From Dimargaris cristalligena (taxonomy: Eukaryota > Kickxellomycota > Dimargaritomycetes > Dimargaritales > Dimargaritaceae), in NCBI GenBank assembly GCA_027576995.1, contig JANBQC010000196.1, positions 8,649 to 44,014 of the forward strand: a stretch of 35,366 nt of DNA, in the 5' to 3' direction. This document shows positions 1 through 9,667 of this stretch, piece by piece. Each line of letters opens with the position of its first letter. The stretch's first letter is position 1. The notes beneath the pieces were generated by a model. That model worked only from the letters and a program-made list of their open reading frames with translations, was not told the origin of the DNA and searched no databases. The translations under genes were made by a program, and so were the position numbers.

Positions 1-33
<33 letters not shown>
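1..33. repeat. (AG)n microsatellite at window edge
   Basis: Uninterrupted AG dinucleotides run from the first base to about position 33, then degrade into AAAGACG. The true left boundary may lie outside the window. Confidence 0.95.
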
Positions 34-38
<5 letters not shown>

Positions 39-363
39 GCGAAACGGATCACGGGAGGGTAGGGGGGCCCCACACCATAAAATACCCGCCTTCCTTATAT
101 CCAAATACCCGCCTTCCCAACTGGAAAAAAAACGGCGGATGTGAGTGAAAGTGAGAGAGAGACATAATAGCGATCGCCACTGGCTGGCTATCATCTCCTT
201 CCTCACTCACTCACTCGCTCGCTCCTATACTCTCTCCTAACTGGTCCGCGGGGGAATATCCCACGGCTCACCTCCAACTAATGTCCCACCTCCTACTGTG
301 TGGTTGGTAGTTGGCTGCCGCCACACACTCGCCCATCCACCAATCGCCGTGGCCCAAACACAC

Positions 364-401
364 CTCTCTCTCTCTCTCTCACTTTCACTTTCACTCTCAC
401 A
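364..401. repeat. (CT)n tract followed by CTTTCA repeats
   Basis: CT dinucleotides fill 364-380, followed by three imperfect ACTTTC/ACTCTC units to about 401. It reads as a simple polypyrimidine repeat with no coding role. Confidence 0.9.
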
Positions 402-2023
402 ACCAGGGGAGATACTAATAACATATGATGGATAAGGCGACTGCGAACTAAAACTGGAACTGGAACTGGGTGGTGGTGGGACGCGTGCACCGTGATGGTG
501 GGGAGGGGTGTCCCCCATACAGTACCAAGCCCCAGGATTGTCTGCGTCTCCTTACCCGTGGGGTCGACAATGAGCGAAGCCAGGGGGGCCACTGTACGCG
601 TCCATCCCTTCCCCTACTTCACCCTCTCCAGCTCTCACATATCATCATCAGCTGCTATACCAGTGGAATAATTAATGGGTGAGGTAATTTATTATACCTT
701 TTCAAATCCAAGCGTCAACATCAACTGGCGTTGGGGGATACATGTACGTACCCTGGAGGTGATAAGAACCCCACCACTCATCAGGGGAGGTCGAATTATA
801 AAAAACCATTCTCCCCGAATTACACACACACATGTCAGCAGCAACACGTTGCCCTCCTGCTGTAGACAATACTTACTAAGCGAAACAACGAAAGGGGCTC
901 ATGATTCAGGGGTCGCTAAAATTAACCGGAATTTGGGAAGGAAAGAGGAGGGGCCCACACGAATCCTGGAGTGGATCTCCCCCCACTGTTTTGGAATTCC
1001 CCTTCTTCAAACGTACACTTGTGGACCATATTCTCCTGCTACTATACAACTGTTATCAACCCATCCCAATATAACCTGGCCTAATTTATAATAAATGAAC
1101 CACCACCGGCCCCGTTCTCTGGGCGGCGAGGTATATCTCCCCCAGCCATAACCATAACCATAATGATACGTAGCGAGCAACCTTAAATGTTGCTTGGCTG
1201 TAACCCACTCTATCCAATCAACCGGTTCTGCTGATCTGGCCAGTGTGATACAAGCCACACCTACCTATAGGGATTAAACGGGCCCTGCTATAAAACGACC
1301 TACTGCTTCGATAGGGCAATCCCCACAAGCTTAGATAATTCATCCCCAATCGAGACCCTTTATTCAATCCACGATCAGTGACGTATTTTAGCTGTTTAAT
1401 GGTAATTTTGTCCTAATAATGAAAGGCAATGCGGTAGGTTGGTGCCCAACAACAATCTGATCTCGGTTAGCCACATGGGCTATATGTGATTCGACGGCCG
1501 TATAGTACATAATGGTAGTGATAGTAGTAATACTCATACTATGAGTCATCCGACGGTGGAGTACGATATAAAAATAATAATATTAATAATAAAAAGCTAC
1601 CTGAAGATAATATACCAATCGTAATAACAATGAACCCCAGAGATATTGCAACATTAATTAAATCAGAGCTTTGGTCGAATCCGAATTGAATGGGTGGATA
1701 GTCTGCCGTCAACCAGCAGCTTGCACCATCAAACTATACCCTCTGCCTGATCTCTCTGACCCCCCCTCTCCAATATTCACCCACAGAGCCACCACCAATC
1801 ATGGCCAACATCACTATTGCCAACATTGGTGCAAATAAAAAGGGTTCAATATAAAATCACATGTCTCTCGTCAAGATGTAAAAGGATCTTTCACTTCCAT
1901 TCCAGTGACTCATGAGTGAGTAAGTTGATCATCACAACTGAGTCAGTGTTACTGTTGTTATTATTATTTCTTTCTTCTTCAAGTGTGCTGGGTTGTTCGG
2001 GGGAACTGGGGAATGAACGGCAC

Positions 2024-3271
2024 TTAGCGGACTCGCCGAGCACCCTTCTTCTTCTGGGTCCTCTTTTGCTTGCGGCGGGGCTTAGGGGCCGGTGTTGTTT
2101 CTTCAGGGTGTTGGTGGGTGCAATCATTTCCCGCCTTACATTGGGGATAGTCGGGACACACGGTTATCGGGCGGACATGGGGGCAGGCCTCGGAGTCACA
2201 CTGGCCGGTCCCATCTAGGCAGCATCGAGCAACGAAGGGGGTTGTGGATTTGACAGCAGCGGGGATAAATTCCGGGGCATTGGAGTTAAGCTGGGCCAAC
2301 GCCTTGGGGGCACGTTCCACTATTGACGGGAGTGCTTCGGGCGACGGGGTGAAGTCGGTGCACTGCAGCTTAGTAGGGGAGGGGGTGGATGAGGGAGGGG
2401 CCGTGGGTCCATTGGAAGGCGACCCAGCGGTAGGCGACGTGGGGGTCGAGGCTACCGGATTAGATAGGCTCCGATCGGCGGTGGGGGGAAGGGGCGAGCC
2501 GGCTGGATGTGACGGGGTCTCAGCGATATCTACCTCAGATACGGGGCTGGGAACTGCGGTTTGGTCAAGCGTATCATATACAGGGAGATTGGTGTTAATC
2601 GACGCGGGCCGGGTTACGGTCGGGCTATCGGTCGTGGTGGAATCCGCTACCAAATCCGACGTAAAGCGGGCTGATTCATGCCCATTTTCATCACTGATAA
2701 CAACAATAATCCGGTTGGCATCAGCCGCGTCACCACCACCACCACTACTACTACTATTACTGGCTGGAAGTGATAAATTGCGACGATCCAGGTGCTCAAT
2801 GAATGATGTGGAGGCAAGTTCGGGGCTCGATGTCAGTTCATCGGCCAGGTACAGGTCCTCAATTTCTTCACTGGGTTGGACGGCCAGGGGGGAGGATACT
2901 GGGGAGCCGCCGCCAGCCAGAGGGCTAATGGTGATGTGGGCGTCGATACTACTGGGGATAATGGTTTGGCGGTCGCGGTTATAGGGTGACCCGGGAGCGG
3001 GGGGGCCCTGGGCGCGGGTGTGAGGAGCCGCCCGATATCCACCATTGGCCAGTGTACCAGCACTTACCGCCCCCGACCCCAGCAAAGGCCGGCTTTCGGA
3101 CGAGGTTGAAGTCGAAGTGGAGTATTTGGGTAGGTCCGAGCTACCGCGTACTTTGCGATAGACCAGGATGGTGATGGCCAATAGAATGATTGCACCACAT
3201 GCTGAAAGGATCACGATAGAGAGGGGTACGGCCGCCAATGAGCGGACCACCTGTAGGTCAGTAATGGACAT
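2024..3271 (-). CDS. Single-pass membrane protein with PAM2 motif and C-terminal Nab2-like CCCH finger
   Basis: A 415-residue protein that I cannot assign to a named family. Residues 15-38 form one strong hydrophobic segment followed by RKVR, so by the positive-inside rule the long C-terminal part should face the cytosol. Residues 45-320 are low-complexity and Ser/Pro/Thr-rich, with a Ser/Gly run encoded by trinucleotide repeats. Residues 328-337 read LNSNAPEFIP, a full match to the PAM2 motif (LNxxAxEFxP) that binds the MLLE domain of poly(A)-binding protein. Residues 372-388 form C-x5-C-x5-C-x3-H followed by Pro, the spacing of Nab2/ZC3H14 poly(A)-binding fingers. A degenerate Cys cluster (351, 358, 363) precedes it. 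The tail is very basic (Lys/Arg-rich). The ATG sits in a good context (ACCATGT), and the frame has no intron. Inference: a membrane-tethered factor contacting poly(A) mRNPs. The motifs are seen; the role is not known. Confidence 0.8.
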   Translation of the reverse strand: MSITDLQVVRSLAAVPLSIVILSACGAIILLAITILVYRKVRGSSDLPKYSTSTSTSSESRPLLGSGAVSAGTLANGGYRAAPHTRAQGPPAPGSPYNRDRQTIIPSSIDAHITISPLAGGGSPVSSPLAVQPSEEIEDLYLADELTSSPELASTSFIEHLDRRNLSLPASNSSSSGGGGDAADANRIIVVISDENGHESARFTSDLVADSTTTDSPTVTRPASINTNLPVYDTLDQTAVPSPVSEVDIAETPSHPAGSPLPPTADRSLSNPVASTPTSPTAGSPSNGPTAPPSSTPSPTKLQCTDFTPSPEALPSIVERAPKALAQLNSNAPEFIPAAVKSTTPFVARCCLDGTGQCDSEACPHVRPITVCPDYPQCKAGNDCTHQHPEETTPAPKPRRKQKRTQKKKGARRVR

Positions 3272-3471
3272 GGTACTTGGGCTACACTATGGGATCGACC
3301 AGAGGTAGAGAGACAGACGGGTCAGCTACTAGGCCAGACAATGCTGATTGAGAAATAGACTAAGGGTAGAAGAAGTGCTATGCACACTTTCACCACAGCC
3401 GGCGGGTAAGTAGAATGAAAATAGGGAATGCTAATAATACGTGGAGCAAACAGGGAATACAAGACAGAAGA

Positions 3472-4113
3472 TCATGAGCGGCACGTCAAGTGGGGTAGTT
3501 GATAAGGCGGCATAAGGATAGCAAGAACAGGACAAAGGGCAAGGATAGGGAAAAAAGGGCAGTGCAACGGGCATTGGTTGGAAGACAGGGGATGATGTAG
3601 TAAGTAGTGGTATTGAACTCTCTCTCCCTCTCTCTCTCTCTCAGTGTGGGGGGTTCCTCCTCCGTCAATACCATCACCAACCACTTCACAACCCCTGCGG
3701 GTGGTTTTAGTCTCGTATACCAGCCCAGCTGCGTGTGACCCTCCGCGAAACTTCGATGGATACTCGTTAATGTGCTGGTCACGCCGCCATTTCCCCCTTT
3801 TCAGGGGACGAGGCTTAATAAAGCGTTGCCACACACGTTGAACCGCTGCATGGTCAAGTAATACTTGTCCCACTTTAGTAACGAAGAAAAAAGGAATGCT
3901 GTCCTTCCTGCTTAGGGCATCCATGGCCGTGTCCAAGCGACAATCAAGGGTGCTTGCTGGTCCATTCTTCTGGGTTCCTGGCGGCTTGTGATTGTCTACA
4001 CACTGTCCTATATAAGCTACTGGGGAGAAGCCCTTGTCGTTATCCCTGTCAAACTCAGACATGGGCCGGTGAATACTTTCGGTTGATCCCGTACACTCGC
4101 CGTTCCATTCCAA
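3472..4113 (-). CDS. Doubtful 213-residue frame, unrecognised
   Basis: An ATG-initiated frame on the minus strand that I do not recognise. The middle part (roughly residues 55-125) has a mixed, soluble-protein-like composition with charged and aromatic residues. The C-terminal third runs through the CT microsatellite at 3618-3642, giving an Arg/Glu repeat, and then becomes hydrophobic and Cys/Pro-rich, which is typical of translated non-coding DNA. It could be a chance frame, the 5' leader of the gene that starts at 3271, or one exon of a small gene whose other exons I cannot see. No domain, signal peptide or splice pair supports it. Confidence 0.15.
   Translation of the reverse strand: MEWNGECTGSTESIHRPMSEFDRDNDKGFSPVAYIGQCVDNHKPPGTQKNGPASTLDCRLDTAMDALSRKDSIPFFFVTKVGQVLLDHAAVQRVWQRFIKPRPLKRGKWRRDQHINEYPSKFRGGSHAAGLVYETKTTRRGCEVVGDGIDGGGTPHTEREREGERVQYHYLLHHPLSSNQCPLHCPFFPILALCPVLAILMPPYQLPHLTCRS
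3618..3642. repeat. (CT)n microsatellite
   Basis: CT dinucleotides with one CC interruption, about 350 bp upstream of the minus-strand ATG at 3271. Confidence 0.9.
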
Positions 4114-6580
4114 AGTCCGAACAGGCGTGGCTAGCTAGGTACCGCACATCCCCCGACCCCACTGGGATGTGGTTGGCCGATTGGGTGGTCACTGAAGTTA
4201 CCTGTCGCTTATGCTTCCTCCTTAACTGCCCACTGACCCCGAATCTAATCTCCTGCATCCAACATTAGTGATCCGCTGCTACTGCATGTAGAGGCTATTT
4301 TGTTGTTGGCGTGAAATCAATATTAATACCCCATTAAATTACCCGGCCTACCATACCCAAATGGTCTTTATGGTGAAGGGACATGGATTCGGCCTATTGG
4401 GAGATTTCCGCTCTTCAATCCTATGCACAAATAATAGCGCCTCTTGTCCACGACAGACATTGCAGACAGCCATGCTAAGAGACTTGGCTTCTTACCGTGA
4501 AATCCGGTTGGGTTTACATATATAGTAGTGGCCCGTAAAAATACCCTTCCAGAATGGGTCGAAGCGCTCTCACATCAGCCAAACATGAAATGCTATTAGA
4601 GGAGGGGGATGAGCATCCCATGGCTAACACTATCCTGCTAGGGAAATTTACCGTTGGTATTCATTGAAAGCCGAGCTCCATACTGCTTCATTGGCATTCC
4701 CTACACTCCTAATAGTATAGGTTAATTTGGAGTGAGAAATAAAATACACTACAGCATCTAGTTAGTTGGTGGAGCTTGTAGTGCGTGGTTTTGGAACATA
4801 GCCTGCCTTAGTTAGTCCCTACTGTACGGTCGTCCGTCCTTTGTTGGCCCGGTCATGTATATTACGCGCTTTATTTTTTCGAGAATTTCAGCCGGGCTGG
4901 GGCTATGGGACAACATCCATCCCGCTCGGTATTAAAAAAAACGAATAGTGAATGGTCATTTGGCATGGTCAAATTCCGTTCAGTGGGCCCTAACCGGTTA
5001 AACACGCCATTCCACCCCCTCATCATACTTCCTAATTTAATTATTATTTTTTAATTTCCGACATTTCCGAACCGGCCCCGTCCTGCTATTATTAGCTTCC
5101 GCCCAAACCACCCGAACACGGCCAGCCTTCGAAGCAGCGCACTCAATGAACTTCGCCAATGTCGGACAATGCGGCTATCCCGTCCCCACCCGCCACCATT
5201 GGCGCCCAAGGCAATAATGCCACCCATCTATGGCATCCACCTTGCCCCGCCCCTATACTCGCCAAGTAATTACACCAACCCTCCACCTTCCCCTTGTATT
5301 AGCGGCCGCTGTCATACATTTGTCAGCTGAGCCGGCCGTGCTTCGTACGCCTTTTCCGCATAAATGGCCCCACTTTTCATCCCTCTTGGTCTACGGGTCC
5401 GGGAGCCCGGTCCGGATTCTCCAACCCGCCCCATTAAGCACCCCCCCCTCCTCTCCTTAGATTTCTTCAACTGGTCACCGGGGTCATACCGTACGTACCA
5501 GGCCATTTTTATATGACCATCCCTTTACAATAACCGGCCAAACGTCTAGGCCTTCCACCCACCGCCTCGTCTCCTCTTCCCGCCCCATGCTCCTCTGCCG
5601 ATGAGGCCACTGGCCCCAACGACAAGGTTTGGAACATACGATAATTCACCGTGGAACCAAATGGATGTCTCTGCATGTATATTAATATGTTGGCCATACG
5701 TAGATGAACACATCCCCCGCTTCCTCTCGGCCAGATTGTCCCCATTCAGGGTCTACACCACCGGCAATAGCCGAGCATCGGCCTCTTCCCCTGTTATCAT
5801 CCGTTTATTAACCGCGGGAAAGGCTAGACATTGCGGTTTCGAGGATTTCTCGTAGTCCACATGGTTATACAAATATATGATCACCCGCACACGTATATAA
5901 ATGACACACCCCCTCCACCAACTGGCTCATTAACCCTTTATCTCTACGTCCGCCGTTTTTTTTATTAAAAAAATCATTTAGCCACACGGTGGCCAATTAT
6001 CACCCGTGTTCTGTTATTGTACAATTCTAATAGGTCTTTTTATATTCCCCCAACTATTTTCTTATCTGTAGTTCTAGATTACCATTACTAATTCAAAAAT
6101 ACGTAAGTGCTCCTTATTCTTTAAATGGGCGGGTGGTGACAAACCGGGCTGGTAACATTCCACGGAAGCGGGCACTTCTTGGTTCTGGTACCTGTTGAGC
6201 TCACCCCAGTGGTGCCAAGCCTTGGCCCATTGGCATTAATGATTCACCGCTGTATTACGGTGCGATGCCAACTAGTCAGTATTTAATCCCACCCCTCCCC
6301 TTTCTTGGCGAACCTTTTCACCCTTGTATTTAATAGTCGGCTTTCTAATTTTTCTAATTTATACTTTCTACGGTGTCCGGAAAATACGATTATGCCCTTT
6401 CAGGTTATTCTTTCCCTATTATCTTGTCATTATCACCATATGGTCACTAACCGGCAGTACTTCCCTTTCCATAAAATATCCTGACTTAAAACCCCACATT
6501 CTTTGACCTAACAGAGCCAAGTACCTCCACTAAAGCAAGTTGCAGCTTATTACTCAGCGTTTCTCCTCTATCCCACCACC

Positions 6581-7048
6581 ATGGATACCGAACAGATTTT
6601 ATTTTCCTTCTACTTCATCATTATGGCCAACGACTCCCGGGGCCTCCGGAAACTCCTCGCCAATCCGGCCCACCGTCCCTTAGTCAATAACCCCATTATC
6701 CGCGACGACCACGGCTGCTTCAACTCCCTCATGCTGGCCCTTTCCCTCGGCCACGTCGAATGCGCCCAATTGCTCGTGGGCGCCGGTGCCGACCCCACCT
6801 ACACCATCGACGGGGTGGCCCCCATTTTCTGGGCCATCCGGAACCCCAGGGGCCTTCTCCAGCTGCTGTCGTTCGACGACGGGGTGGATATCAACGTGCT
6901 GGATGGGGTGGGTAAATCGGTTTTTCAACGTGCGCGGGAAAACAAGTACAGTCAGAGCTTACATATCCTCCAGGCGGAAAAAATGAAGCGGGAGGGATCG
7001 ACGGCCGGTCATCCGATGCTCCGGGTCATGGCCCCGCACCTATATTAA
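6581..7048 (+). CDS. Small ankyrin-repeat protein
   Basis: A 155-residue intronless protein whose ATG lies in an optimal context (CCACCATGG). It is essentially all ankyrin-like. A degenerate helix pair covers residues 6-36. A clear repeat at 43-75 shows the LMLALSLGHVECAQLLVGAG helix-turn-helix core followed by ADP. A third repeat at 77-107 (APIFWAI, then LLQLL and VDINV) and a partial fourth at 108-131 follow. The last 24 residues are basic and unstructured. There is no signal peptide, membrane segment or catalytic domain. Ankyrin arrays bind proteins, and the partner cannot be inferred. Third codon positions are strongly C/G, unlike the flanking AT-rich DNA, which supports real coding. It is the only protein gene here on the plus strand. 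It could be a decayed remnant of a longer ankyrin protein, but the strong start context and clean stop argue for a genuine short gene. Confidence 0.85.
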   Translation: MDTEQILFSFYFIIMANDSRGLRKLLANPAHRPLVNNPIIRDDHGCFNSLMLALSLGHVECAQLLVGAGADPTYTIDGVAPIFWAIRNPRGLLQLLSFDDGVDINVLDGVGKSVFQRARENKYSQSLHILQAEKMKREGSTAGHPMLRVMAPHLY

Positions 7049-7065
7049 ATTAGTGGAACCCTTTC

Positions 7066-7082
7066 TTTCTCTCTCTCTCTCT
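7066..7082. repeat. Short (CT)n tract in 3' flank of ankyrin gene
   Basis: CT-rich simple repeat starting 18 bp after the ankyrin stop codon, probably within its 3' UTR. Confidence 0.8.
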
Positions 7083-7843
7083 ATAGTCTCCATCACCCAA
7101 AGAAGATTACACGGGTTAGGGAGGGAGGAGGAGGCGGTCAGACATACTTGGCACTTTGGGGGTCATCTGCGGTACCCGAGACCTCACCGGGATATATGAT
7201 CCAACTTTCCCTCGCCTCTTCCTTATCAAAATCAAAATGGGGCTGTATTGGTATTATCTGCCATCTACTGTCAGATTGTGTCCGGAAAGTTGAATGGCTT
7301 AATGGCAGACAATAGGTCATTCCCATCGGTTCTCATGCATGACCTTATCCTTCCGTCGATGTTCCGACCCTTCTACCTTAATTACTCTAGAGGGTTGTTC
7401 CGATTTGTACAGTTGCACCGTTTATACCCAAACAGTCAACCTGGCGCACCTTGATGGGATTGAGCGAGCCCACACTCACGCCTCTCAGGGCCTTACAGGC
7501 CTGTGGTAAAGGGTCGGATATACGACCCTCAGGTGGGTAGCATCTATTTTCCACCCTCCCAATCACTCTGGGGATTTTTAATTTACCCGAATTTGCTCTG
7601 CAACGGCCGTGATATCATTTTATCTTTCCTTTTACTTTACTATTTACTATCTTCCAATAGTTTCTCAGTTTTATTTTTTAAATATAAAAAATGTATTTAT
7701 ATTAGTATGTTTATCGGAGTATTCCGAGAATTTAACTTCGTTTATCTTTATACTTAACGGTATAAGATATTTGAGTTCCAATGAGGCCCAATTTATCTAC
7801 TATATAACGTGGTGTCCGGTAGAGCAGTGTATGTTCTTCGGCC

Positions 7844-7845
<2 letters not shown>

Positions 7846-7883
<38 letters not shown>
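7846..7883. repeat. (GA)n microsatellite
   Basis: About 19 uninterrupted GA units, the longest dinucleotide array in the window. Confidence 0.95.
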
Positions 7884-7888
<5 letters not shown>

Positions 7889-8652
7889 GTGAAGGTATGG
7901 CTCACCGCCAAAATGAATAAATGCAAGACCAGGCCTGTCATGGCCATGACCAATCCCGTGCACTAATGCGCGATTAATTAATAGGGTAGTCAGGTTTATA
8001 CACCGTTCCTTTCCAAGGTTAACATAATATCCGGCTATGTGTAGTTAGAGACGTTTCGCCTAACTAGATCTTATCATTTATGGCATCGCGGGTGGGTGAG
8101 ACACCTCTGGCGTAGCTGCCTATTTTTCTAGGAAGTGGATTGTGGTTTAGGGCAGTCTCATTAGACATTCTGGTATTGTCTCCGACAGCAGCCTATAGGC
8201 CTAAATTGTAGTAGTTAAAGTACTATCTGTGCCACATTATTGCAAATGGCCACTACAGTCCTAGTATAAAACAACGATAGGATTCCGATATCAATAAAGC
8301 CCCTAATATTATATAAGGGAAGCCGCGGTGTTGGGAAGGGGGACGACGTTCGCTGAGGCGCAAGATTGCCCCATAATGGGTTATACTTAGCGGAAGTGGC
8401 GACTGAGAACGACTGGATAGCGTTCGACGTGACTGTTAATTATAGGTTGGCCTTGACAATATACCTGGGCATAGTTCAGAGTGAAAATAGCCAGGATTTC
8501 CCAATATGCATATTCTCAAACCATCTACATTAACCCGGCTCAATTACAAAAACCGGGATCCACCGAGACTATAAAAAATAAGGATCCTGCCTGAATCCAC
8601 CATATAGAGTATACATTGGTGTAAAGATTGGCCACGTAGCTGAAATATTAAC

Positions 8653-8668
8653 GGTAGCATAAGCTACC
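8653..8668. repeat. Perfect 6-bp inverted repeat
   Basis: GGTAGC and GCTACC separated by ATAA could form a small hairpin. It is isolated and of unknown relevance. Confidence 0.4.
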
Positions 8669-8847
8669 TAACGTCAAGCCCAACCCCCGTCCTCCTTTAA
8701 AGACTCACATTGGCTGTGGCCTATAGGGCTAAATTTACCTATTGCACAAAATAATAACCACATCCAGTATATCCACAATTTGATTGATATAACTGAACAC
8801 GACTTATGATATCTAAACAGGACTTCACCAAAATCATACATAAAAAA

Positions 8848-8963
8848 GCTGTGGCACTGATTATTCCCAAGCGGTCTCCCATTTTAGTACTAAATCAGCT
8901 GTCGAATACTTAACTTCGCAGATCCAACGGGATACGGTGTTAACAAACGCATATGGCCACAAC
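8848..8963 (-). rRNA. 5S ribosomal RNA gene, variant 1
   Basis: Read on the minus strand, this 116-nt segment follows the eukaryotic 5S rRNA from end to end. It has GGCCATA near the 5' end, the ATCCCGTTGGATCTGCGAAG core, AAGTTAAG (box A), TTAGTACT, TGGGAGACCGC (box C) and TTGGGAATA. Helix I pairs GTTGTGG with CCACAGC, and helix V pairs CTGATT with AATCAG. A T6 run follows immediately, as expected for RNA polymerase III termination. The 5' flank ATTTTCA is shared with the copy at 9552-9667. Helix II has two apparent T-T mismatches, so this copy could be a minor variant or an early pseudogene. It would be the 5S component of the large ribosomal subunit, transcribed with TFIIIA. Confidence 0.8.
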
Positions 8964-9551
8964 TGAAAATAAAGTTCGTCAATGGATTATTGTTAGTGTA
9001 GCTAAATTAACAATCCGAAGATGCAGAGTATTCCGTCGAAAGTGCTATAAAATCAGTCCACCTAGAGCTTAGAATAAAGTAAAAAGTGATGTGCCCAGAG
9101 GAGGGCCGTATTATTTATATATTGTTGATAATAGTATAGTGGCAAAGAGCTGCTGGCTGTGATTTCGAATTTAATACCTCTGTAATGTGCAATAGTCTAG
9201 AGTAATTACATAGGTTTGACTATATCAATAGTATTCGATCCAACTCTATATACAGGTTAGCCAAACCATCTATATCTCAATGTTAAAGTTATTGGGTGGG
9301 TTGTAGCCAGCAAATGTCGAATTTGCTTCCACGGTTATCGCTGTAGTAGCTGCGTTGAACATGCCTGCAGTGAGTTCCCGAAGGAACTTTGCCAGTCACC
9401 AACAAACAGTGATGGCTGAGCTGATTAAAAGGTCGCCGTATTACGGTTAAGAATCACGAGCTGGAAAGCCGAATTGCCTTTGGGGATACTGTTTCATTTA
9501 ACTACCGATGGGGCCATTGAAATAGATAATACCAATAAAAAATTACAAAAA
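8964..9551. other. Spacer between the two 5S genes
   Basis: 588 bp with no coding signal and no longer similarity to the flanks of either 5S copy. It contains a small AGTTCC/GGAACT hairpin near 9372-9387. The two 5S copies share only the ATTTTCA immediately upstream and T-runs downstream, so this is not a tandem 5S array. Confidence 0.5.
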
Positions 9552-9667
9552 GTTATAGCACCAACTATTCCCAAGTGGTCACCCACCTCAGTACTAAATT
9601 GGCTGATCAGAGCTTATCTTCGCAGATCTAACGGGATACGGAGCATAATCTGACATGTGGCCATAAC
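9552..9667 (-). rRNA. 5S ribosomal RNA gene, variant 2
   Basis: A second 116-nt 5S gene on the minus strand, aligning without gaps to variant 1 at 83 of 116 positions by my hand count. It keeps the same landmarks: GGCCA, ATCCCGTT, GATCTGCGAAG, TTAGTACT, GGTGGGTGACC and TTGGGAATA. All main helices can form with different bases: helix I GTTATGG with CTATAAC, helix II TGTCAGA with TCTGATCA (one bulge), and helix V CCAATT with AGTTGG. A T5 run follows the 3' end. Paired-base replacement relative to variant 1 is what selection on RNA structure produces, so I take this copy as functional. Box A reads AAGATAAG instead of the usual AAGTTAAG. Confidence 0.85.

Larger units (their letters stand above)
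1..2023. other. Gene-free left flank with microsatellites
   Basis: I see no convincing coding sequence here. Open frames are short, lack family signatures and run through simple repeats. The stretch holds a GA microsatellite at the left edge (1-33), TCAC/TCGC tetranucleotide repeats near 203-224, a CT tract at 364-380 followed by CTTTCA repeats, ACTGGA repeats near 455-470, three CCATAA units at 1146-1163 and an AT-rich ATA/TAA block near 1568-1593. The right part would be the 3' flank of the minus-strand gene that ends at 2024. Confidence 0.6.
3272..6580. other. Intergenic region without a convincing gene
   Basis: This lies between the minus-strand PAM2 gene and the plus-strand ankyrin gene and should hold both promoters, since the two are divergent. 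It contains a CT microsatellite at 3618-3642 and one doubtful minus-strand frame at 3472-4113. From 4270 to 6500 I see only short AT-rich frames without ATG context or family signatures. A hydrophobic frame at 6324-6506 opens on TTG and I do not accept it. Confidence 0.55.
7049..8847. other. Gene-free, AT-rich stretch
   Basis: This follows the ankyrin gene. It holds a short CT tract right after the stop (7066-7082) and a long GA microsatellite (7846-7883). Short frames around 7138-7953 are AT-rich or read through the GA repeat, and none has a family signature. From about 7955 onward stop codons are dense in all frames. Confidence 0.55.

Noticed and set aside
1146..1163. Three CCATAA units resembling a telomere-like hexamer
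   Set aside because: Only three units, not a known fungal telomere repeat, and internal to ordinary sequence.
2244..2984. Plus-strand frame of 246 codons
   Set aside because: It is an antisense shadow of the PAM2/CCCH gene; all motifs are on the minus strand.
6324..6506. 60-codon hydrophobic frame just upstream of the ankyrin gene
   Set aside because: It opens on TTG, is AT-rich and has no start context. Its hydrophobicity comes from T-rich DNA.
7609..7953. Overlapping frames on both strands around the GA microsatellite
   Set aside because: They are AT-rich translations that run through the simple repeat (Arg-Glu or Ser-Leu runs), without family similarity.
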